40,832 nucleotides of DNA from Roseomonas indoligenes (GCF_017813365.1 NZ_JAGIZA010000029.1:1-40832), one strand, 5' to 3'; positions 16,272-25,088 are shown, numbered from the stretch's first letter. A program made the numbers and translations. Notes: a model not told the origin generated them from the letters alone.

Positions 16272-17067
16272 CCGGGGCGGCGCGCTCCGCGCTCTGGTAG
16301 CCGAGCTCGGAGGAGAGGCGGCGGGCCAGGGCGAGCACGGCGGCGGACTGCGCGCTCTCCGGCCCGCAATCCAGCGTGCCCTCGTTGCCGATCGCCGTGA
16401 TGGCCAGCTGCATCTGCCCGGTATGGTCGAAAACCGGCGCGCTGACGGCGTTGATGCCGGGCACCGGCACGCCCTCCGTCGTCGAGTAGCCCAGGGCGCG
16501 GATCGCGGCGATGTCGCGCTCCAGCCGTGCCTCGGATGTCGCACGGCCCACCTTTCGCTCGGTCCCGCCAGTGCCGCGCAGCTCCTCCTCCAGCAGCGGG
16601 CGGATCTGGGCGGCGGGCAGGAAGGCGGCGAAGAGCTGCCCCGTTGCCGTGCCGGTGATGGTGTAGACGGAACCCGCGCGCAGGTTCACGTGAATGGCAC
16701 GGCTGGATTCCTGCACCTGGATGATGGTCGGGCCATGCGTGCCCCAGACGGCGATGGTGACCATCAGCCCCATCTCCACCGCGAACTCCGCCGCGGCCTT
16801 GCTGGCCATGTGCAGCGGATCGGCGCTGCGCATGCGCGCCAGCCCGATCTCCAGCGCGAAGGGGCCCAGGGCGTAGCGCCCGCTTACCTCGTCCTGCTCG
16901 ACCAATCCGATCTTGCGGTAGCTCAGGAGGTAGGCATGCGCCTGGGCCGGGGTCAGCCCCGCGGCCGCGGCCAGGTCGCGCAGCATGGCGGGCTGGCCGA
17001 CATCCACCAGGGCGTGCAGGAGCCTGCCGCCGACCTCGATGGACTGCACGCCCCGGCCTTCCACCAT
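16195..17067 (-). CDS. IclR-family transcriptional regulator
   Basis: Regulator of 290 residues with an N-terminal winged helix-turn-helix (about residues 8-70, including AMLRDLAAAAGLTPAQAHAYL) and a C-terminal effector domain of IclR type (for example GTATGQLFAAFLP and EGVPVPGINAVSAPVFDHTG). IclR proteins bind small acids or aromatics and repress or activate nearby catabolic genes. The start is ATG 17067, with GGAGG 7 nt before it; longer in-frame extensions lack a good ribosome site. A basic, Pro/Ala-rich tail of about 25 residues reaches into the livF coding region on the other strand. Likely targets are the ABC operon or the upstream minus-strand hydrolase genes, by context. Confidence 0.9.
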   Translation of the reverse strand: MVEGRGVQSIEVGGRLLHALVDVGQPAMLRDLAAAAGLTPAQAHAYLLSYRKIGLVEQDEVSGRYALGPFALEIGLARMRSADPLHMASKAAAEFAVEMGLMVTIAVWGTHGPTIIQVQESSRAIHVNLRAGSVYTITGTATGQLFAAFLPAAQIRPLLEEELRGTGGTERKVGRATSEARLERDIAAIRALGYSTTEGVPVPGINAVSAPVFDHTGQMQLAITAIGNEGTLDCGPESAQSAAVLALARRLSSELGYQSAERAAPVSVPRRGRPRAPAGAAEAPRRSRTG

Positions 17068-17240
17068 ATACGAACCTCCGCGCGATGAAGATGACCGTGC
17101 AGCCCACGGTTGGCCAGGGTTGAGGGAACAGCCCGGCACCGCGGCATGAAGGGTTTTGTCACCTCTGCTGCCGGGATGGGAGGGAGCAAGGCCGGTCGCC
17201 CGCCTGCGGCCGCAGCGGGCCACCTGGCGCAACGTGGATC

Positions 17241-18206
17241 CTATCGCCGCTCGGCGACCTCCGCGACGGCACTCGCGACGGTCCCGGGTGCGACGTGGTG
17301 CAGCATGTGCCCAGTGCCGTTCAGAACCTGCAGCCTGCTTCCCGGGATGCTGCGGTGAAGCCGCTCGGCGGAGCGCTTGAACACCACCTTGTCGCCCTCC
17401 CCCGCGATGATGGTCACGGGCATCGGGAGCGTTTCGTAGCGGGACTGCAGGGCCAGCACGCTGGGAATCATCAGGGCGCCATCCACGGCCGTCGCGCGGA
17501 TCTGGGAGGGGCGGAGCGCCATGGCGGAGGAGAACTCCTCCGAAAACCGCTCGGTGATGCGGGCGGGCGAGAAGAGGGCGCGCTTGATCAGCGGCATGGT
17601 GAGCCAGCCGAAGATGGGGGAGATGGTGTAGCGCAGGATGTCCCCCAGGACGGGGATCGCGCCCAGGCCAACGGTCCAGACATCGGGCCGGAGCGTCGGG
17701 AAGTAGTAGCCCGAGAGCAGCACGAGGCCGGCGGTGTCGGCCGGGTAGCCTTCGGCGATGGCGAGGGCGACGATGGCACCCCAGGAATGGCCGACCACGA
17801 CCGGCCGCTCGACGCCGAGTTGCCGGAAGGCCTCGTGGAGGAGCCCCGCCTGTTCGGAGGCCGTCCAGATGCGCCCGCGGGGACGCTCGCTGTGGCCGAA
17901 ACCCGGGCGGTCGAAGATGATGACGCGATGGTTTTGGAGCAGGAGGTCGGCAACGCCGCTCGTGTTGAAGTCGTCCCCGGTCACCATGTTGCCGTGGAGC
18001 AGGACGACAGGGCGGCCGGTGCCCCGGTCGGTGTAGTGCAGCCGGACGCCGTCCACCTCGATGAACTTGCCTTCGGGCGGATGCCGGCGCTCCGCCCGGC
18101 CCGCGAGGAGGTGGTTGGCGAGGGCAAGGGTGCCCAGGGCGGCAGCAGTCCAGGCCAGGGTGCGTGCCGTCAGGGATGGCCGGGAATAGCGTCGAAGAAG
18201 GTTCAT
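17241..18206 (-). CDS. Alpha/beta hydrolase with N-terminal membrane anchor
   Basis: Hydrolase of 321 residues. One hydrophobic segment at about residues 14-35 looks like an uncleaved signal anchor, so the catalytic domain is probably periplasmic. The fold signatures are VVLLHGN (oxyanion strand, about 67-73), FDRPGFGHSERP, the nucleophile elbow GHSWG with Ser141, Asp272 in GEGDKVV, and His300 in GTGHM. This is the epoxide hydrolase/haloperoxidase-like branch; esters, lactones or C-C bonds could be cut. ATG 18206 follows a GAGG. Gaps on both sides (173 nt to the IclR gene, 184 nt to the Bug gene) mean it could be transcribed separately. The substrate is unknown. Confidence 0.88.
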   Translation of the reverse strand: MNLLRRYSRPSLTARTLAWTAAALGTLALANHLLAGRAERRHPPEGKFIEVDGVRLHYTDRGTGRPVVLLHGNMVTGDDFNTSGVADLLLQNHRVIIFDRPGFGHSERPRGRIWTASEQAGLLHEAFRQLGVERPVVVGHSWGAIVALAIAEGYPADTAGLVLLSGYYFPTLRPDVWTVGLGAIPVLGDILRYTISPIFGWLTMPLIKRALFSPARITERFSEEFSSAMALRPSQIRATAVDGALMIPSVLALQSRYETLPMPVTIIAGEGDKVVFKRSAERLHRSIPGSRLQVLNGTGHMLHHVAPGTVASAVAEVAERR

Positions 18207-18390
18207 GGTTGCCTCAAGGGTGACGCGCCACCGGCCGCCGAAGCGATCGCCCGACCCTCGGACCGGCAACGCGCCACCCGAGGGTTCTGCTGCAATGCGG
18301 AAACGCTTCCCCGGCGGAAGGTGCCGGGCCAGGTTCCGGCGGTGAGGTTCCTCAGCGGCGGTGGGGGTAACCGGGGGGTCAGGGCGGCGC

Positions 18391-19389
18391 CTACTCGGGC
18401 CGGATGCCCGCGCGCCGGATCAGCTCCCCCTGGGAGGCGAGGTCCGCCTCCAGTCGGGTCCGCAATGGCACTGGGCCGGGTTCCATGGGGATTAGCCCGT
18501 TCCGGTCGAGGAAGTCGCGCATCCCCGGCCCGGCGATGGTCGCGGCGGTTGCCGCGGAGAGGGCTTCGGCCTGCGCCTCGGCCATGCCGGGCGGGGCCTG
18601 CAGGCTGAACCAGCCGCCCGCCGCAAAGCCGGGGAAACCCCCTTCCGCCAGGGTGGGCACGCCCGGCAGGGCCGGCGACCGTTCCGGCAGCGCGATGCCG
18701 AGCGGCCTGACGCGGTTCTCGTCGATGCTCGCCTTCGCGGCGCCGAGGAGGGCGAACATGAGGTCGGTGCGCCCGGCGATGAGGTCGGTCAGGGCCTGGG
18801 GTGACCCGGTGTAGGGGGCATGCACCCACTCCACCCCCGCCCTCGCGGCCAGGTCCACCATCGGCAGGTGCCCGGTGGTCCCGATGCCCTGGCTGGCGTA
18901 GCTGACCTGCCCGGGCCCGCGCCGCGACGCCTCCAGTACCTGCGCCAGGCTCTGCCATTTCGGGTTCGCCACCAGCACATAGAGCGAGTCCACCAGCAGG
19001 GTGACATGGGTGAAGCCGGCCACCGGGTCGTAGCCGGGCTGGCGGAACATGTGCGGCGCATTGGCGAAGGTGGCGATGGTGCCGAGGAAGAGCATGCTGC
19101 CATCCGGCCGGCCGCGCGTGACCTGCCGGGCGGCGAGCGTGGTGGAGGCGCCTGGCCGGTTCTCCACCACGAAGCTGCCGCCCAGCCGCTCCGCGAGGCC
19201 GGTGGCGAGCAGCCGGGCCATGACGTCGGTTGGGCCACCGGGCGTATAGGGCACGACGAGGGAGGTCGTGAGGCCGCGCGGCCAGGCCTCGGCACCGCGC
19301 GGCGTCTGGGAACGGGAGGACGAGGGCGGCGCAAGGAATGCGCCCGCCCCGGCGGCAGCGAGGAGCCGCCGCCGCGCCACATCCCGCAT
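18391..19389 (-). CDS. Bug/TctC-type periplasmic solute-binding protein 2
   Basis: Bug-family protein of 332 residues with an arginine-rich signal start (RRR at residues 6-8) and a hydrophobic stretch to about residue 22. The ligand-loop motif PYTPGGPTD and ENRPGAST are present, as are the later YASQGIGTTGH and HAPYTGSPQAL. It would bind a small carboxylate or similar ligand in the periplasm. Its ATG shares one base with the stop of the upstream hydrolase (TGATG), so the two are translationally coupled. That pairing suggests the binding protein captures the acid that the secreted hydrolase releases; this is inference. No membrane partners are nearby. Confidence 0.92.
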   Translation of the reverse strand: MRDVARRRLLAAAGAGAFLAPPSSSRSQTPRGAEAWPRGLTTSLVVPYTPGGPTDVMARLLATGLAERLGGSFVVENRPGASTTLAARQVTRGRPDGSMLFLGTIATFANAPHMFRQPGYDPVAGFTHVTLLVDSLYVLVANPKWQSLAQVLEASRRGPGQVSYASQGIGTTGHLPMVDLAARAGVEWVHAPYTGSPQALTDLIAGRTDLMFALLGAAKASIDENRVRPLGIALPERSPALPGVPTLAEGGFPGFAAGGWFSLQAPPGMAEAQAEALSAATAATIAGPGMRDFLDRNGLIPMEPGPVPLRTRLEADLASQGELIRRAGIRPE

Positions 19390-20474
19390 CAGGCCCAGAG
19401 GCCCTTGGCCACGAGCCAGTCCTGAACCAGCGCCGCGACCTGGTCGCTGTTCCGGTCCATCATGACCATGTGGCTGTTCCCGCGGATACCGCGCTCCGGC
19501 AGGTTCACCACGTCGACGCCGCCGCCAGCGGCGCGGATCGCCTCGGCGAAGCGCATCCCGTTGGCGCGGATGGCCGGCCAGCGCGCGTCGCCGTCGATGA
19601 AATCGCCATAGAGGACGAGCATCGGGATGTCCTTCAGCGCGGCGGCCTTCGCCATGTCGCCGGTCGCCGCCGGCTCCACCAGCACCAGGGCCCGCACCTT
19701 GTCCGGCCGCTCCTGCGCGGCGCGCCAGCCGAAGAAGCCGCCCTGGCTGTGCACCATCACCACGCTCGGGCCGACGCGATCCAGCAGGGCGCCGTAGGCT
19801 TCCAGCGTCAGCTCGTCCGTGGTGGTGAAGCGCGGCACGTTCTGGCGCATGAAGTTGCGGTAGCTCTCCTTGTCTGCCGGGAACTGGCTGCCCGGCAGGG
19901 TGGTGCCGCGCGCGAGCGATCCGGGGCCGTCCCCGATGCGGAAGCGCTCCCATGGGTTGTTCTCGGTCAGGAAGATCGGCTGGCCGCCGGTCGCCTCCGG
20001 GATCATCGTCCAGCCGGACCGACCGCGCTCCGTGGCGTCGGACACGTAGACGGGCCAGCCGCGGCGCAGGAAGAAGTGCTGCCATCCCTCGCGCCCGTCG
20101 GGCGTCGTCTCCCAGGTCACGCCGGTCAGTCCGCCGCCATGCCACATGAGCAGCGGGAAGCGGCCGCGCTGGGGCGAAGGGATCATGTAGCCCGCATACA
20201 TCCCGCCGATGAGGTAGGTACCGTTGGGATCGACGCGCGCGGGCTGCCCGCCGGGGGAGAAGAGGACTTCCCGCGTGGGCTGGCCGGCGATGACGAAGTC
20301 GCGCCCGCCGACGTGGAAGGAGCCGAAATCGGAGAGGGTCAGGGGCGCCTTGCCCGGGGCCGGCGCCGCGGCGGCCGAGGCGGGTGCCGGCGCGGTACCC
20401 TGGGCCGAGGCGGCACCCGGCAGTGCGGCGGCCGCGGCGGTGAGCGCAGCGCCGCGCAGGAACGTTCTTCTCAT
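19389..20474 (-). CDS. Secreted alpha/beta hydrolase (esterase-like), probable Tat substrate
   Basis: Protein of 361 residues. The N-terminus MRRTFLRGAALTAAAAALPG is a Tat-type signal followed by ASA-Q at 22-25 and an Ala/Pro-rich linker to about residue 43. The catalytic domain shows WHGGG (111-115, oxyanion region), the nucleophile in VHSQGG with Ser243 (a HSQGG elbow rather than GxSxG), and His335 in RGNSHM. Asp291 (YGDFIDGD) or Glu268 could be the acid. ATG 20474 is favoured over ATG 20483 because GGAGG then sits 8 nt upstream; with the earlier start it would abut the codon. It is coupled to the Bug gene. It is probably an esterase acting outside the cytoplasm. Confidence 0.87.
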   Translation of the reverse strand: MRRTFLRGAALTAAAAALPGAASAQGTAPAPASAAAAPAPGKAPLTLSDFGSFHVGGRDFVIAGQPTREVLFSPGGQPARVDPNGTYLIGGMYAGYMIPSPQRGRFPLLMWHGGGLTGVTWETTPDGREGWQHFFLRRGWPVYVSDATERGRSGWTMIPEATGGQPIFLTENNPWERFRIGDGPGSLARGTTLPGSQFPADKESYRNFMRQNVPRFTTTDELTLEAYGALLDRVGPSVVMVHSQGGFFGWRAAQERPDKVRALVLVEPAATGDMAKAAALKDIPMLVLYGDFIDGDARWPAIRANGMRFAEAIRAAGGGVDVVNLPERGIRGNSHMVMMDRNSDQVAALVQDWLVAKGLWA

Positions 20475-20632
20475 TGGTCGCATCCTCCATCCCGTCCGTT
20501 TCCCGGACTCCTGTCCATGTGGTCAGGCCCGGAGGCGTTCGGTCAACCCGCTTCGCCCGATGCCCATTGTTGGAGTGCCCGGTGTTGGGACGACGGCGGT
20601 GCGGCGGTCCCCGCTGGTTCCGCCGCGCCCTG

Positions 20633-21646
20633 TCAGGCCGGCACGCGGGTCCGCACGCCGTCCTGCGCCTCGCGCCAGGTAACGAAGCGGCTCAGGCCCT
20701 CGCGCAACGGCACGGCGGCGGACCAGCCGATCTTCTCCTTCGTCTTCGCCGGGCTGAAGCCGAGATGGTTGCCGCCGGCGGAACGGATGGTGCGCGTGTC
20801 CTCCTTGTAGACGGGCTTCATGTGGGTGGCGCCGCAAACCTCCAGCATCGCGTCCACGAGCGCGGTGTGGGACGTGTCCTCGCCGGTTACGAGGTTCAGC
20901 ACCTCGCCCCCCGTGCCGTTCAGCATCGCGGAGATACAGCCCGCGGCGACGTCGGTGACGTGGATGTAGTCGTGCACCTCGCACCCGTCGCCGACTATCA
21001 CCGGGGCCTCGCCGCGCCGGATCTGGTCGTGGATGGCGGCGATGCCGTTGGCGTTCATCGCCCGCTCGTGCTGCCGTTCCCCGTAGACGGAGGAGAAGCG
21101 CATGGCGTTGAACTCCACGCCGAACTTCTGCTGGTAGATGCGGCCCAGCGCCTCACCCAGAAGCTTCGTCGTGCCGTAGATGGCGGAGATGGGCGAGGCG
21201 GTGGAGAGGCCGGACGGGGCGTCCTCGGTCAGGATCTCGGCCTTGGTCTCGCCATAGGCGGCGACGGAGGAGGCGAAGACGACGCGGCGGACGCCCGCGA
21301 TGCGCGCCGCCTCCAGCGTGTTCACCACGCCCGTGGTGTTTACCTCCACGCCCAGCGGCACGTTCGCCGCCATCGGGATCGTCAGGAAGCCCGCGAGGGC
21401 GAAGATGCCGTCCGCACCGCGCGCGGCATCGATGATCTCGTTCAGGCGGAGGATGTCGCCGCGCACGCGCTTCACGCGGGGGTCGCCGTCGAGGTGCGCG
21501 ATCGTCTCGGGCGTGCCGAGGGAATAGTTGTCGAGCAGCCGGATCTCCGACGCGCCGCCGGCGAGCAGCCCGTCCGCCAGGTGCGAGCCGATCAGGCTCG
21601 CCCCGCCGGTGATGAGATAGATCTTGCCGGAACTGCTGTGTGTCAC
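20633..21646 (-). CDS. NAD-dependent epimerase/dehydratase (extended SDR)
   Basis: Extended-SDR protein of 337 residues related to UDP-glucose 4-epimerase. The cofactor motif TGGASLIG is at 13-20, with LLDNYSLG after the second strand (Asp39 suggests NAD). The active site is Ser126/Ser127 in FASSVAAYGE and Tyr157/Lys161 in YGTTK. The C-terminal part ends in a motif typical of sugar-nucleotide epimerases (NHLGFSPAKTKEKIGW). The GTG at 21646 is chosen because GGGGAA lies upstream and the protein begins at the first strand; the open frame continues upstream without a good start. It stands alone between a 343-nt divergent control region and a 158-nt gap. A sugar nucleotide or another hydroxylated substrate is possible. 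Confidence 0.88.
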   Translation of the reverse strand: MTHSSSGKIYLITGGASLIGSHLADGLLAGGASEIRLLDNYSLGTPETIAHLDGDPRVKRVRGDILRLNEIIDAARGADGIFALAGFLTIPMAANVPLGVEVNTTGVVNTLEAARIAGVRRVVFASSVAAYGETKAEILTEDAPSGLSTASPISAIYGTTKLLGEALGRIYQQKFGVEFNAMRFSSVYGERQHERAMNANGIAAIHDQIRRGEAPVIVGDGCEVHDYIHVTDVAAGCISAMLNGTGGEVLNLVTGEDTSHTALVDAMLEVCGATHMKPVYKEDTRTIRSAGGNHLGFSPAKTKEKIGWSAAVPLREGLSRFVTWREAQDGVRTRVPA

Positions 21647-21748
21647 GCCGTTTCCCCATCGCTTTCTGGGACGTGCGCCGCTCAGGAGCGTGCCGTCTGA
21701 GCCATCCATCTCCCGGCCGCACCGCCATGTCAATTTTCTTGTGCTCTC

Positions 21749-21758
21749 TTGCATACAA
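21749..21758. promoter_or_regulatory. Candidate GntR/FCD operator TTGCATACAA
   Basis: Near-perfect palindrome matching the TGTATACA boxes at 27757 and 30733, with C for T at one position. It overlaps the plus-strand promoter candidate at 21739-21767. GntR/FCD proteins commonly bind short sites with GT and AC half-sites of this kind. Confidence 0.5.
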
Positions 21759-21833
21759 TCGTAATCAGGGTCAGGTTTCAGCGATGCGGGATAGCGAGCG
21801 CGGTCACATCGAGCCTCTGGTCGCCCCGCGTTC

Positions 21834-21841
21834 TGCATACA
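21834..21841. promoter_or_regulatory. Second candidate GntR box TGCATACA
   Basis: Same core as the box 85 nt upstream (TGCATACA). It touches the TGAGAA-N6-TTCTCA repeat. Two boxes in one control region could allow cooperative binding or looping by one dimeric regulator. Confidence 0.4.
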
Positions 21842-21859
21842 TGAGAATGCACGTTCTCA
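21842..21859. promoter_or_regulatory. Inverted repeat TGAGAA-N6-TTCTCA
   Basis: Exact 6-nt arms with a 6-nt spacer (TGCACG) lie 130 nt before the AtuA-like gene. The spacing gives about 12 nt between half-site centres, suitable for a dimeric regulator; as RNA it would form only a weak hairpin. The binder is unknown. Confidence 0.4.
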
Positions 21860-21989
21860 GAGGCCCGGTTTGGCTACTCCCGCCTGCTTTCAACCGACTG
21901 AAAATAAGGAATCTTGCGTTGTCGGACAGGAACCAGCCCCTCCCCGCCCCTCTGCCGTCCGGCTGTGAGGCCGCTCCGGAGAGCGCGCG

Positions 21990-23351
21990 GTGAGCGAGGT
22001 CCGGCTTCTCTCGACCAGTGCCATTCTCGGCTACGGCTTTCCCGAGGCTTCGCTGGAAGCGGGGATGGCCCGCCGCCCGCACATGATCGGCGTGGATGGT
22101 GGCAGCGTGGATCCCGGGCCCTACTACCTCGGGGCCGGCAAGCCCTTCTGCTCCATCATGGCCATCCGCCGTGACCTCCGCCTGATGCTGCGAGCCGCCA
22201 TAGGGGCCGGGATCCCGCTGGTGATCGGCACCTCCGGTGGCAGCGGCGGGGAGCCGCACCTTCAGACGGTCGCGGGCCTCGCCCGGGAGATCGCGGCGGA
22301 GGAAGACCTGCATTTCCGCATGGCGCTGATCCATGCGGAACCAGCCCGCGAGGACCTCCTCGCCCGCCTCGCCGCTGGCCGGGTCCGCCCGCTCGCCGGC
22401 TTGCCGCCGCTGGAGGCGGAGGTGGTCGGCCGCGCCGAGCGGATCGTCGGGATGATGGGGCCGGAGCCCTTCCTGCAGGCGATGGAGGGCGGCGCGCAGG
22501 TGATCCTCGCCGGGCGGTCGAGCGATCCCGCCCCCTGGGTCGCCGCCTGCCTTCGCGCCGGCCTGCCGCCCGCGCCCGCCTGGTATGCCGGGAAGATGCT
22601 GGAATGCGGCGCCACCCCTTCCCTGCCGAAGGGGCATGACTGCCTGCTCGTCACCATCCGCGACGATCACGTGGACTGCGAGCCGATGAACCCGATCCGC
22701 CGCTGCACGCCGCTGTCGATCGCGAACCACTCCCTCCACGAGAACGCCAGTCCGATCCACCATGTCGAGCCGGGTGGTATGCTGGACACCTCCGACTGCC
22801 GGTTCGACGCGCTGAGCGACCGCGCCGTGCGGATCTCCGGCATGCGCTGGACACCGGCGCAGCAGTACACGGTGAAGCTGGAGGGCGTGGAGCGGGCGGG
22901 GTACCGCAGCATCTGCGTCTGCGGCACGCGCGACCCGCTGCTGATCGGCCGTATCGATGTCTTCATCGAGGAGATCCGGAAGATCGTGGCGGAGAAGGCG
23001 GGGGCCTTCGGTGCCACGCCGGAGAAGTACAAGCTCGCTTTCCGCGTCTACGGGCGGGACGGCGTAATGGCGGAGCGCGAGCCGCTGCGCGACGCGACTC
23101 CGCACGAGCTTGGCTTCGTCATCGAGGTGGTGGGCGAGACGCAGGAGGTGGCCACCGCCGTTCTCGGCATTGCCCGCACGAACATGCTGCACACGGACTT
23201 TCCGGGCCGCCTGTGCCGGGAGGGCAACATGGCCTTCCCCTTCTCGCCCTCCGACGTGGAGGTCGGGGCCGTCTACCGCTTCAGCGTCTATCACGTGCTG
23301 GCGCTGGACGACCCCTGCGAGATCTTCCCCATCGAGTACGAGGAGGTCTGA
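21990..23351 (+). CDS. AtuA-like protein, acyclic terpene utilisation family (DUF1446)
   Basis: Protein of 453 residues matching the DUF1446/AtuA family. Recognisable blocks are GYGFPEASLEAGMARRP near the start, IGVDGGSVDPGPYYLG (about 33-48), IGTSGGSGGEPHL (about 78-90), ILAGRSSDPAPWVA and AGKMLECGA. AtuA is needed for citronellol/geraniol catabolism in Pseudomonas, but its reaction is not established and most family members sit in other catabolic clusters. The GTG start at 21990 has no strong ribosome site; GAG at 21981-21983 is all I see. DUF4387, its usual partner, follows after 4 nt. No geranyl-CoA carboxylase genes are in the window, so terpene use should not be assumed. Confidence 0.85.
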   Translation: MSEVRLLSTSAILGYGFPEASLEAGMARRPHMIGVDGGSVDPGPYYLGAGKPFCSIMAIRRDLRLMLRAAIGAGIPLVIGTSGGSGGEPHLQTVAGLAREIAAEEDLHFRMALIHAEPAREDLLARLAAGRVRPLAGLPPLEAEVVGRAERIVGMMGPEPFLQAMEGGAQVILAGRSSDPAPWVAACLRAGLPPAPAWYAGKMLECGATPSLPKGHDCLLVTIRDDHVDCEPMNPIRRCTPLSIANHSLHENASPIHHVEPGGMLDTSDCRFDALSDRAVRISGMRWTPAQQYTVKLEGVERAGYRSICVCGTRDPLLIGRIDVFIEEIRKIVAEKAGAFGATPEKYKLAFRVYGRDGVMAEREPLRDATPHELGFVIEVVGETQEVATAVLGIARTNMLHTDFPGRLCREGNMAFPFSPSDVEVGAVYRFSVYHVLALDDPCEIFPIEYEEV

Positions 23352-23355
23352 GGCC

Positions 23356-23667
23356 GTGCCCCGCATCCGCGACATCGCGAAGGTCTGCAAGAGCAAGAAC
23401 GCCGGCCCCTTCGAGCTGACCGTCGACGTGGTCTTCGACGACCCCGACCTGTACCGCCGGGTCAAGGCGACCGGCGTGCTCGGCCCGGACCTCATCGCAC
23501 GGCTCTACGGCGTCAGCCCCAACCAAGTGCTGTTCACCCCATACGACGCGGCTTCCGCCTTCAAGGCCACCTTCCCGCGCCTCCTGCCCTCCGGGGAGGT
23601 GGGGGATACCGACGTCTATGGCTGCCAGCAGCACGCGCCGCTGCTGGACGTCGACCTGCCCGTCTGA
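23356..23667 (+). CDS. DUF4387 domain protein, partner of the AtuA-like protein
   Basis: Small protein of 103 residues spanning a whole DUF4387 domain: IRDIAKVCKSKNAGPFELTVDVVF at the start is split by the first strand, then GVSPNQVLFTPYDAASAFKAT, and a C-terminal GDTDVYGCQQHAPL. GTG 23356 has AGGAGG at 23341-23346, formed by the last codons of the upstream gene, so translation is probably coupled. DUF4387 genes are regularly found next to or fused with AtuA-like DUF1446 genes. The two probably form one enzyme, the small protein adding a subunit; the reaction is unknown. Confidence 0.85.
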   Translation: MPRIRDIAKVCKSKNAGPFELTVDVVFDDPDLYRRVKATGVLGPDLIARLYGVSPNQVLFTPYDAASAFKATFPRLLPSGEVGDTDVYGCQQHAPLLDVDLPV

Positions 23668-23696
23668 ACGACCAACGAACCACAAGGAGACGTCCC

Positions 23697-25088
23697 ATGG
23701 CCGATCGCCAGATGACGATGATCGCCTTCCTCCAGGCGCAGAACTGCTCGAACCTGCCCGCCTCCTGGCGGCACCCCGCCTCCGCCACCGACTTCACCTC
23801 GCCGGAATACTTCCAGCGCATCGCGCGCGTGCTGGAGGACGGGCGCTACCACATGGCCTTCTTCGACGACCGGCTGGCCATGCCGGACATCTACTCCAAC
23901 GACTTCCGGGAGACGGTGGAGAACGGCGTCCGGGCGGTGAAGCTCGATCCCACCACGGTCGCGATGACCATGGCGATGGTGACGACGAAGCTCGGGCTCG
24001 GCGCCACCTACTCCACCACCTATTACGAGCCCTATCACGTGGCCCGCGTTTTCGCGACGCTGGACCTGATGACGAAGGGGCGTTCCGCCTGGAACATCGT
24101 CACCTCCCTCAACAACTCGGAGGCCCTGAACTTCGGCGCGACGGAGCACCTGGAGCACGACCTGCGATACGACCGCGCGGACGAGTTCATGGAAGTGGTC
24201 ATGGGCCACTGGGGCAGCTGGGACGACGACGCGCTGATCGTGGACAAGGTCAGCGGCCGCTTCGCGGACGGCTCCAGAGTCCATCGCCTCGACCACAAGG
24301 GGAAGTTCTTCAACTCCCGCGGGCCCTTTACCGTTCCGCGCTCCCCGCAGGGCCATTCCGTGCTGCTCCAGGCCGGGCAGAGCGGGCGCGGGCGTTCCTT
24401 CGCCGGCCGATGGGGTGAGGTGATCTTCGTCGTCTACCCCAGCCTCGCCGCGGGCCAGAAGCAGTATGCTGATCTCAAGGCCGCGGTGGCGGCAGAAGGG
24501 CGCGACCCCGACCACGTGAAGATCGCGCCTGCCTGCTACATCGTCGTCGGCGAGAGCGCGCAGATGGCGGCGGACAAGAAGGGCTTCCTCGACGAGCTGC
24601 CGAAGCCGATCGACGGGCTGACCCTGCTGTCGGAGGTGCTGAACTTCGACCTGGCGACCCTGCCCTACGACCAGCCGATGAGCGACGATCAGCTCGCCTC
24701 CCTCTCCTGGCAGGGATTCCGTGACCGGGTGATCTCGCTTTCCGGCAAGAAGAACCCGAGCGTCGCCGACTTCGTCCACTTCTCCGGCCGCGGCACGATC
24801 AAGGAGCACCACGCCTTCGTCGGCACCCCCGCCATGGTGGCGGACCAGATGGAGGAATGGTTCACCGGCCGCGCCTGCGACGGCTTCGTCCAGGCCGCCA
24901 CGCATATGCCCGGCTCCTACGAGGACTTCACGCGTCTGGTCGTGCCGGAGCTGCAGCGGCGTGGCCTGTACCAGAAGGAGTATGCAGGGGCGACGCTGCG
25001 CGAGAATCTCGGCATCCCCCGCCCGCTGGCCGCCGAGTGCCGGAGCCGCGCCATGCGCCCGGCGACGCAGCCCGCCGCGGCGGAGTGA
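23697..25088 (+). CDS. FMN-dependent monooxygenase, NtaA/SnaA/DszA family
   Basis: Luciferase-like flavin monooxygenase of 463 residues, the usual length of the NtaA/SnaA/DszA branch, which uses FMNH2 from a separate reductase and O2. Family features are FFDDRLAMPD near residue 55, YSTTYYEPYHVARVFATLDLMTKGR near 100-125 (interrupted here for length), WNIVTSLNNSEALNFG and LQAGQSGRGRSFAGRWGEV. Relatives oxidise aminopolycarboxylates, sulfones and similar compounds, by C-N, C-S or Baeyer-Villiger-type chemistry. ATG 23697 follows AAGGAGA with a 6-nt spacer and lies 29 nt after DUF4387. No flavin reductase gene is nearby. A Baeyer-Villiger step giving an ester or lactone would fit the neighbouring lactonase-like gene, but that is speculation. 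Confidence 0.9.
   Translation: MADRQMTMIAFLQAQNCSNLPASWRHPASATDFTSPEYFQRIARVLEDGRYHMAFFDDRLAMPDIYSNDFRETVENGVRAVKLDPTTVAMTMAMVTTKLGLGATYSTTYYEPYHVARVFATLDLMTKGRSAWNIVTSLNNSEALNFGATEHLEHDLRYDRADEFMEVVMGHWGSWDDDALIVDKVSGRFADGSRVHRLDHKGKFFNSRGPFTVPRSPQGHSVLLQAGQSGRGRSFAGRWGEVIFVVYPSLAAGQKQYADLKAAVAAEGRDPDHVKIAPACYIVVGESAQMAADKKGFLDELPKPIDGLTLLSEVLNFDLATLPYDQPMSDDQLASLSWQGFRDRVISLSGKKNPSVADFVHFSGRGTIKEHHAFVGTPAMVADQMEEWFTGRACDGFVQAATHMPGSYEDFTRLVVPELQRRGLYQKEYAGATLRENLGIPRPLAAECRSRAMRPATQPAAAE

Larger units (their letters stand above)
21647..21989. promoter_or_regulatory. Divergent control region, epimerase / AtuA-like operon
   Basis: There is no gene in these 343 nt. It is AT-richer than its surroundings and packed with symmetric elements: TTGCATACAA (21749-21758), TGCATACA (21834-21841), TGAGAA-N6-TTCTCA (21842-21859) and TTTCA-N6-TGAAA (21888-21903). 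A perfect -35 hexamer TTGACA lies on the minus strand at 21733-21728, with only a poor -10 (GATGGA) 17 nt on. On the plus strand TTGTGC-N17-TAATCA (21739-21767) is a promoter candidate. The promoters are unproven. Confidence 0.55.

Noticed and set aside
17062-17070. ATATAC near the iclR start, resembling the GntR boxes
   Set aside because: It lacks the GTATAC core and overlaps the start codon; not counted in the regulon.
21705-21733. Perfect minus-strand TTGACA as a firm promoter for the epimerase gene
   Set aside because: The -10 at proper spacing (GATGGA) is poor, so I mention it only as part of the control region.
21990-23667. Calling this locus an acyclic terpene pathway because of the AtuA-like protein
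   Set aside because: No geranyl-CoA carboxylase, citronellyl-CoA dehydrogenase or related Atu genes are present, and the family is broader than its name.
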